Below are positions 25,201 to 35,500 of a stretch of DNA of 64,000 bases, in pieces. The DNA comes from Glandiceps talaboti (Eukaryota; Hemichordata; Enteropneusta; Spengelidae). Both the position numbers and the translations under genes were made by a program. Each line of letters begins with the position of its first letter. The first letter of the stretch is position 1. Below the pieces are notes generated by a model. It saw only the letters and a program-made list of their open reading frames with translations, had not been told where the DNA came from and did not search any database. The stretch is taken from positions 11,163,519-11,227,518 of the forward strand of contig NC_135569.1 in NCBI RefSeq assembly GCF_964340395.1, in the 5' to 3' direction.

Positions 25201-28200
25201 GAACAGAGTTGTGTTTTTACAAACTCTTATTCAAATGAAGAACGATAAAAGCCGAGAGACTTTAGTAAGTCTAGGGAATAGAACAAGAACTACAGTGAAT
25301 TATTATCAGAACCATTGTTGTTTCTTACATGTAATTGTTATGAGGCACAAACAACGTTGTATGGAGCAGAGTCAGACTGTAGTATTGTATTGTTGTATTA
25401 GTGTGACCCGGCCCATCCTTTGACCCAGTTTTAGGGGTGCCTTGACATGGTGAAAGGTCATTGCACTGGAAGAATATCTTCTGCTGTGCAATATGTGGAG
25501 GTTTTGTACCCTGCTTGTTATCTATGATATTGGACTGATAATATATTGATAATTGGCATGCATTTGTGCATATTGCTGTACAGTTCTTGACTCCTACCAT
25601 GTCACCCCCCCCCCCCCCCCCCCCCATGTCATTTGGTACTCTTACAGTTTTTCCAAAGTTTCATCATGTTTATATCAATGACCCAATAGAATAAAATATC
25701 GCTGTTGGTGGTAAGAATGAAATTCTGTGCTAGAGAAATCCATTTGACTATACAGTGGAGATGATTGTATTAATGTGTATTGGACTAAAACTACATTTAC
25801 TATGTATAATGGTTCAGTCTATGAAAGACATATGAAGTGTTATTTGTTTACTCCAGTGTACATTTTGAGGGACTTCCAACTAGTTTACAACATCTCGATC
25901 ACAAGATGATTACATCTGTATTACAAACGCACTGCTGTCATCCACGTATGTAACATACTAGCTCCTAGTACTAAAGTCACTGTCCTGGTTTCATTAGTTT
26001 TAGTTTGTATTTGTCCTAGATTGTCAAAACTAAGGGTGCCACCGTAGACAGTGGATCTTCTCCACAGTTGTCAGGTTGTTGGTGAGAAAACAGAATTATA
26101 GTTTAGAACCCACATGCCTATTTCAATGTACAATATTGGCCATTCTTTGTATATGCAAAGATAAAACACATGATAACATGTTTCTAAAAGTGTGTGACAT
26201 GAAATTAACCTTTTTCCATGGTAGTCTTAGTGGGCTACCAATTTCAGAAAGTGGTAGCCCGAGGATGATGATCAGTAGTCCCATATTCCTGAACTGAAAA
26301 CAGAGTTCCCCTATTGGAAATATGTGTGTTATTAAAATACTTTTATATCTGTAAATCTTCCATCCTTTAAATCATCACATAATCTGTGGTAGCCTGAGTG
26401 GGCTACCAGCTGCATACATGTATTATGGTAGCCCCATGACAAGAATTAATAATCTGTACAGTAGACGTGGAACTGCCATTAATTTTAAGCCCTGCAGTCC
26501 TGGTTGGACATTTACAGCTGTGTTTGTACTCATTTATTTTAGATGTATACACATAAATTGAATACAAAGTATATCTAGATTTAGATCACCTCCACCCCAC
26601 CCCACCCCACCCCACCCCCAACCATGTTGATTTGTGTTCACAGTCACAGTGAGATAAAATGTATCATTTTATATACACTTGTGCACTATCATAGTATCAG
26701 TGTTTGTACTTATTTTGTAACAAAAAACATCTTGTGAGAAGTAAAAATCACTTCTTGTTGCATGTTCATAGATTTATTGTTGTTGGTATATATTTGTTTA
26801 TTTGTAGACATTCTATTCCTCCAATTTCTATGGTTATTTGTATTTGTTATATGTGTAGTATGTAAGGTGTGTACAGGCAAGAATAAAAAATACTGGCACC
26901 GTTCAATGACACTGTCTGGAAATTAGTAATTTACATCAGACTTTGAATGTTACATAACAGTGTACTATTTATACAGAATTACATTATTAAGTGCAACAAG
27001 TTGTCTGCATTTTATTCAAAACATTGGATTTCCGATTATGACATATTACTGTATCATCTGTCAATTGTGGGTATTTAGATTTTATTCAGCAGTAAAAATG
27101 ATTTATTTATATTACAATAAAAATAATTTAAATATCAAAGTAAGGATTTCATACAAAAATAACTAATATTAATACTTACATGTATTTACAGTGTGGAATT
27201 GATAATTCATTGCCTGGGCTCAAAATTAGCAATGGTCTGAGGGTGCATAGATGTCAAAACATTTTATCTAGACTACCAAATTAGCAGTAGTCCAGGACAC
27301 ATAGACTACTAAACATTGTATCTAGACTACCAAGTTAGCTGTAGTCCAGGACACATAGACTACTAAACATTGTATCTATACAACCAAATTAGCTGTAGTC
27401 CAGGACACATAGACTACCAAATTAGCTGTAGTCCAGGACACATAGACTACTAAACATTGTATATTGACTACCAAATTAGCAGTAGTCCAGGACACATAGA
27501 CTACTAAGTATCTAGACTACCAAATTAGCAGTAGTACAGGACACATAGACTACTAAACACTGTATCTAGACTACCAAATTAGCAGTAGTACAGGACACAT
27601 AGACTACTAAACATTGTATCTAGACTACCAAATTAGCAGTAGTCCAGGACACATAGACTACTAAGTATCTAGACTACCAAATTAGCTGTAGTCCAGGACA
27701 CATAGACTACTAAACATTGTATCTAGACTACCAAATTAGCAGTAGTCCAGGACACACAGACTACTAAACATTGTATCTAAACTACCAAATTAGTAGTAGT
27801 CCAGGACACATAGACTACTAAACATTGTATCTAGACTACCAAATTAGCAGTAGTCCAGGACACACAGACTACTAAACATTGTATCTAAACTACCAAATTA
27901 GTAGTAGTACAGGACACATAGACTACTAAACATTGTATCTAGACTACCAAATTAGCAGTAGTCCAGGACACATAGACTACTAAGTATCTAGACTACCAAA
28001 TTAGCAGTAGTACAGGACACATAGACTACTAAACATTGTATCTAGACTACCAAATTAGCAGTAGTCCAGGACACATAGACTACTAAACATTGTATCTAGA
28101 CTACCAAATTAGCAGTAGTCCAGGACACATAGACTACTAAGTATCTAGACTACCAAATTAGCAGTAGTACAGGACACATAGACTACTAAACATTGTATCT

Positions 28201-29530
28201 AGACTACCAAATTAGCAGTAGTCCAGGACACATAGACTACTAAACATTATACATGTATCTAGACTACCAAATTAGCTGTAGTACAGGACACATAGACTAC
28301 TAAACATTGTATCTAGGCAACCAAATTAGCAGTAGTCCAGGACACATAGACTACTAAACATTGTATCTAGACTACCAAATTAGTTGTAGTCCAGGGCACA
28401 TAGACTACTAAACATTGTATCTAAACTACCAAATTAGCAGTAGTCCAGGGCACATAGACTACTAAACATTGTATCTAGACAACCAAATTAGCTGTAGTAC
28501 AGGACACATAGACTACTAAACATTGTATCTAGGCTACCAAATTAGCAGTAGTACAGGACACATAGACTACTAAACATTGTATCTAGACTACCAAATTAGC
28601 AGTAGTACAGGACACATAGACTACTAAACATTGTATCTAGGCAACCAAATTAGCTGTAGTACAGGACACATAGACTACTAAACATTGCATCTAGACAACC
28701 AAATTAGCAGTAGTACAGGACACATAGACTACTAAACATTGTATCTAGGCAACCAAATTAGCTGTAGTACAGGACACATAGACTACTAAACATTGCATCT
28801 AGACAACCAAATTAGCTGTAGTACAGGACACATAGACTACTAAACATTGTATCTAGGCAACCCAATTTATAAGGATGGTAGTCTGTAAACCAATGGAAAT
28901 CAATAGAAAATTGTAGTGAAACAGTTAACATGGATAAATCTATCAAGTGTAGAAATTATATTTAAAAAAATAGGCATGTATGACATTGTGTAGTGGTGTA
29001 TAGTGACATTTATAGAATGTATCATACCATTAAAACCCCTTACTGAGAGTGTTGAAGTAAGTAAATGTCAAAGATACAAACAGTGACTCCACCAACAATG
29101 ACTGAATGACCTGTATTGAGACAGCCATTGAATTCACTCTAAACTATTACTACTAGGTAAGCCAGTCTTTTGTCAAGTGTGATATATCACATGTGTTGTA
29201 GGAAATCTACCTGAGATCCCAGACTTCTTACTAAGGGGTCCCATTTCTAGACAATAAGGTAATTCCAAAGTGTCACATCTTGTACATACAGGTAATAAAA
29301 ATTTACCAGAGGTTCCAGATTTCATAGTACCAGGGGAACACACTCCTTCTCTTTAGCAGCTCCTGAACTTTGGAACTCTCTACCCCTGGACATTAAAACC
29401 TCTCCTAATGTAAACATTTTCAAAAGACGCTTGAAAACTCAATATTTCAGAGAGCTTTTTCAACTCCTTTCTAACTCTAAGCGCCACTGAACATTGTTTT
29501 CTTTGGATATTTGGCGCTATATAAATTTAT

Positions 29531-29578
<48 letters not shown>

Positions 29579-32500
29579 CTGTAAGGTAGTCCTAAAGTGT
29601 TCTGTAATATTCTTGATATAATATAGGTAGAATTTACCTGAGTAAATGGAATATATGATACAGCCTAGCTGAAATCTATCCCCTGAATTCCCCAGACTTC
29701 ATACCAGGGTTCCCATCAAGTTTCACTAAGTTCCTCAGACTTATTACAAGGGAGTCCCAATCCTCAAAGGTAAGGTAATCCCAAATTGTTGTATGTAAAT
29801 GTCTACCTGGGTTCACCACTGTCAATGGGTGAACCCATGTAGACTTTACATACAATAATTTGGGATTAATATACCTTACCTTCTTCGTCACTATCTATGG
29901 TTCAGGCCTGATAAAAAAAATTGTGTGGTTCCGACTACACTCAATTTTAGAATAGGTAGATTTTTTATTTTATTGTATTTATTTTTCTGTGTGAGTGTCT
30001 AGTTCAGGTTTTCCATTGTTTTCCAAATGGATGGTCTGCGTTGTTTATTTCTTCCTATCAGATGTACAGCCATTAAAGATTGGAAGAACTGTTTTATTTG
30101 GTCTTTTTAAGTTGATGTCAGTTTCCACATCCACTATTTCTCGTGAGACTTCAAAATTTTTGCGATTTTATTATTTTTTTCTCGAATACTTAAAAAAAGT
30201 TGAGGATCGGCAGTGAAAAGCGAGGTGTGTTCGGGTAACCGGAACCAAAACAATTATTTTTTTAGGCCCCCCACCAGAGATTTTATCAGAGTTTCTTACC
30301 ATGTAATTCTTCTTTTCATTTCCAGGTGTTTTGCAACATGTTTTGTACAGCCCTTGGATTTGGTCAAGAATCGTATGCAGTTGAGTGGTACGTATGAAAC
30401 AGTCAACAGAATAACTTGCACCATGCACGAGCCAAGTTGAACAAAAAATATGGAATGTATACTTCTACGTCACGACACGACAGCGCACGCGTCTATGTCA
30501 TCCCAACACGTGTCTACATCACTGGTTCTGCTGTGTTCGAAATATGAGTCAAAACATTCAAAATTGCCATTACTTTCCCTGATTTCTCTTTCATCTTGAT
30601 TGATTGAGTGAGTGAGTGTTATTTAATAAAGTGGACATATGGATGAGGACTGGCTATTTATTTTGGATTTTAATTTATAAAACAATTTTATCATGGCTTC
30701 CTACTTGAAAAATCAATGTGAAACAACATATACCAAAACCTTGTCTGTAACTCGATAAATTGCAAAAGATTAATAGATGTGTAAATTCTTTGTTATTGTA
30801 CGTACAATAACAAACTTTTTTACTCATGTTTTAGCTTTTGCACTGTATTGAGTTACAAACACAGACTTAGTCAATATTGTTTCACATTGAGTTTTCAAGT
30901 AGGAAGCCATGATGAAATTGTTTTATAAATTAAAAAGTAAAAATAATTACCCAATCCTCATCCGTATGGCCACTTAAAAAAGGTACATGTATGTACATGG
31001 ATTAGTGTGAGGTCTTTTATGATATTTAGGGCCTTTGGGCCATGCAAGATTTTACACTATCACAGCACACTAGGACTATGATATGAAGGTGTTCAATAGA
31101 TGGAGAAAGGAGGGGGGGGGGGGGGGTTATACACAGGTTGGGGGATGAGGGTGTCAAAACAAAAATATTACAAAGGAAGGAGGTTAACCTTGTGATGAAA
31201 TTTTGGTTTATAGGAGAAGGTGGTGGAAAACGAGAACACAAGACCAGTTTACATGCATTGAGAAGTATTGTGAAAAATGAAGGCGTCTTTGCTGTATACA
31301 CTGGGTAAGTACATTGGTAGAATGCTGTCATCTTACAAGAAATGTACACTTATGCAGAGAGAATGTGGACAGCACATTTCTATCTTACAACATATAAATA
31401 TGTATTAACTCTATTATATATTGATTGTTTGTTTGTTTGTTTGTTTGTTTGTTTGTTGATTGAGATTCATGTTTATGGTGTCATGGTGGTTGAATGGTTA
31501 GAGTGGTTGGCTTGGAATCTGTACATTGCTGGTTGTGGAGTCATGATGGTTGAATGGTTAGAGTGGTCGGCTTGGAATCTGCAGGTTGCAGGTTTGAGTC
31601 TCACTGTTGCAATTTACTAGTGAATGGCTAAAATCCTTAGGCAAGATTTGAACCATGACTGTGTGCCCCAGTCAACCCAGCTGTATAAATGGGGACCCGG
31701 TAGGATCGAGGTTGTAATGTGAATGCTTTAATCCTATGTGCTTATAGAGGCTGCAATGGATTGTATGCTCCCCAGGGAGTTGACCTGTTGTGCTGTTATA
31801 TGTCTGTGCCAGGAGTAATAATTGTAAAGCGCTTTAAGCACAGTATTGGAAAACACTTTATAAAAACTACCATTATTATTTGTATTCTTGTAGGTTGTCA
31901 GCAGGTTTACTACGTCAAGCAACATACACCACAACCAGACTGGGAGTTTATACAATGCTTTTCGATATGTTTAAAAGGTATGTGTTTCAGATTAAGAAAT
32001 ATGTCATGTTTAAAATGCAGACATATGTTACTCCAATGAATGACCCAATATGTAATTTGAAACAATAAATAATACTGTAATAGGACATTTTATGCAAAGT
32101 TACAAGAAGGTGAAGCTTCCCTTAGGCTCAGCGCCTCCTGTTTCCTTGTTTAAGGAGAGCTTACTGTAGAAATTGCAAGAAGGTTAGCACCCTTGTGAAC
32201 TTATTTAGGGGAAGCTTACTGTAGAAATTGCAAGAAGGTTAGCACCCTTGTGAACTTATTTAGGGGAAACACAGAAACACAGAAATTACAAAGCCACTTA
32301 ACTTGTTTGGGATGTGGGGTGTGGGGTGAAAGGGGATTGCAAAACTTACAAGAGGTGTTTAGTACCACAGTTCCACTGTTACTTTATAAAGGGGAACACT
32401 GTGGCATCATCACTATGTTAGAAGTAATGGATTCATTAGTTCTATAACCTTGTCAATATTGTAATCTGTTAGCATTGAAACCAATGTCATGTTGACAAAT

Positions 32501-35500
32501 GCTAAACAGTTATCACATGCTCAATCCTGCATATGTCTTCACCAATACCATCAATCTTTTAACTGGACTGTTAAAATGTACCAGGACAAGTGACATCGTG
32601 TCCTTGACTCTTGCAGTGGAAAGACTGAAGAACAGTGACCCCAATATACATGTTGTGTGTACCCTAGACTGTTTTTTAACCCAAACAAAGTAACATTAGG
32701 GTTACAGATGTCAGAGTAATCTCATGGCAAGGGTAAAGTACACCGGGCTAGATATATATGTTGTGTACCCTTACCTGTTTTATAACAAAAACAAAAAAAC
32801 AAAAACAAAATCAAGACATAACAAGTAGCATTAGGGTTAGGGATTTTGTGAATACAGTTGATAATGATCATTACATACTTTACCAATGTAAAATTCGTAT
32901 CACATGTAAAGCTAGGTCCAATGTACAATATAAGAATTGAAATATTGTGTGAATGCTGCATGTAATTTGACTGTTTAGTCAATGTGAGTAAAGTATATGT
33001 ATACCAAGTCCATAAACTATTAACTGACTTAAAATGTTGACATATTTGATAATAATATTTTTATCAGCATGTGTTTGAAATGAGGTCAAATATGTGTGTT
33101 ACCAATAACCTAGACAACAAGGTCACTAACAAGTCATCAAGGTAGTCATCTCTATTTTGGTGTACTTCTATATATGTACATATAGTTACTTGTACCATGG
33201 ATAATAGATTATCTCTACACTGAAAAGGGGTGGGAGGAGGGACAGGCCTGTACTGTGCAGAGAAAGGTTGGGTGGGGGGGGGGGGTGAAAGGAAGAAGGT
33301 GTACAATAATATGGTTGTGGAAAAGGAAAGGGGTTGCATATGAATAGGGGGAGAGTAGTGAAGGGGTTAAACTTGGAAAGGGATAGGGGAGGGGGAAGGA
33401 AAAAACTGCAATGAGGGGGTGAGGAAAGATGTGGTTGTGTGCTTCATAACTATAAAGTTGAATGACTCATCAGTCATGGTTACAAAGGAATTTTGGCAAT
33501 TTGATGCAATTAGAAGCTGTTCCGTCGTCTCCCCCCCCCCCCCCCATGTGTCAAATTTAACAATTACCATATTCATAAAATATTTTGAAAACAAACAAAT
33601 GTCTTCATTGTATTTCAGTCCTGATGGAACTCCTCCAAACTTCTTCAAGAAAGCAGTCCTGGGTGAGTTGTGTATTATTTTCCTTTAGTATATGTTATTA
33701 GTGTGAGCTCGGTTACCATACATATAAATTAGTGTAACCTATTATTATATGGTTCTTGTAAAACATTCAAATTCTTGACTCATTTTACCACAACTTCATA
33801 TAAAATGTGCTAGATTGATTGACTATTTGTTGATTGATTTATTGATTGATTAATTGACTGACTGACAGATTGATCAATTGAATGGTTTATTGATTGATTG
33901 GTTGATTGATTGACTGACTGACTGACTGACTGACAGACAGACAGATTGATTGATTGATCAATTGAATGGCTGATTGGTTGACTGACTGACTGACTGAATT
34001 AATTAATAATTAATTAATTGATTCAGTCATTGATTGTTTTGATTTTTGGTTCAGTTGATTGATTGATTGATTGATTGGTACCAGCAAAACAAGTCAAAAG
34101 TCACTGTTTTCGAAGACTTTGTTATTCCAAAAAACGTATTGTTTGATAGATGAGACAGGTAACTTATGTATACGCTTCCATGTTGTTGCCATGGTGACTG
34201 AATTATTCTTTATTTTGTATCAGGTATGAGTGCTGGTGGTATAGCTGCTGTGGTGGGTACTCCAGCTGAGATATCCTTAATCAGAATGACGGCAGATGGC
34301 AGGTACGTAGGAATATTGTGTGGATGTGTTAGGGAAATCAGGTGGTTGATGGGAATATTGGATGGAAAATTAAGGGGTTGAGAAGGGCAGGTACGTAGGA
34401 ATATTGTGTGGAAGTTTAGGGAAATCGAGATTGAACACCATTCAAGACTGTGTAGGTTGACCCCGCTGACCACTCACCTTGTTATCATTACACCATTCAG
34501 GATTGGTTACGTTGATAACTCTGGCCACTCACCATGTTTTTTTTCTCCCCATTAGACTTCCTGTAGATCAAAGGAGAGGCTATAAGAATGTATTTGATGC
34601 ACTTTATAGAATTGTATCAGAAGAAGGATTGCTGACATTATGGAGGGTGAGTTAACACATTGTTATAATGGAGATTAAACTTACTAAACAAAACACAAAA
34701 TAGGTGTAATATCGAATTAAACTTTTATTCCAAATACAGACTTGAACGTTGGTATGTCAAATTTTCAACTGCACACTTCAGTCTTTGTCAACAAATGGTT
34801 AAGAAGGACCCACTTTTCAGAGCATGTGACCTTATGGTCATGTGAGTTTAATAAAGGGGTCGTAGGTGCCTGAAAGTTTGTATTGCCCTCCATCTTTACT
34901 CAATGATGGTTTATATGCCACATATACTTTTTACCACATTGGGTTGGTTGTCAGTGGCTGAGTGGTTAAACCACTTGCCTCTTACAACTGTGGTCAAGTC
35001 CTACTCTGGTTTTGATTACCCTCGCCACACTAAGTAATGACGATGTGAATGATGTGAATTTATGACGCACCTTTCCTCCTGAGAGTTCAAGGCACTCACA
35101 ATTATTAACCCTGGCACAGATCAATGTCGGCACAACTGCCCTTTATACTTCCTCAACTCCCTGGGGAGCATACAATCCATTGCAGCCTTTATAAGCACAA
35201 AGGATTAATGCATTCACATTGCAACCTGTATCCTACCAGGTCCCCAATTATACAGCTGGGTTGACTGAGGCACAATCGTGGTTCAAATCTTGCCCAAGAA
35301 CAGTGACAGGGCTCTAACCAACAACCTGCAGATTCAAAGCTGGCCACTTTCTAACCCTCTGCCCATCATGATGCAACATAAGAAGAATGTCGTTCAGTTT
35401 GAATCTACCAAATAACACAGGTTTTCCCATGGCATTCCTTTTTCCTCCTGCATTAATATTGAATCCAGTATCTACAATTATACCGGTGTTACTCAGTCAC

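Larger units (their letters stand above)
22360..30325 (+). other. Intron 1 of SLC25A11, an 8 kb repeat reservoir
   Basis: Donor gtaagt follows codon phase 2 and the acceptor is ttccag. The intron contains a foldback (23003-23143), a dispersed repeat copy (23428-23590), a pentanucleotide array (24370-24755), a 95-bp direct repeat pair, hairpin motifs near 26.2-26.4 kb, a 54-bp tandem array, a LINE 3' end, a 112-nt hairpin and a TIR element. No further exon is needed to complete the protein. Confidence 0.9.

Noticed and set aside
27227-28863. CRISPR-like array
   Set aside because: Repeat units are contiguous with no unique spacers, and the locus is an animal intron. It is a minisatellite.
29338-29490. 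An extra SLC25A11 exon or host gene
   Set aside because: The peptide is the C-terminal end of a LINE reverse-transcriptase ORF and ends in a stop before a typical LINE tail.
34945-35005. Functional tRNA gene
   Set aside because: Box A and box B are present, but the acceptor and T stems do not pair. It is better read as a SINE head.
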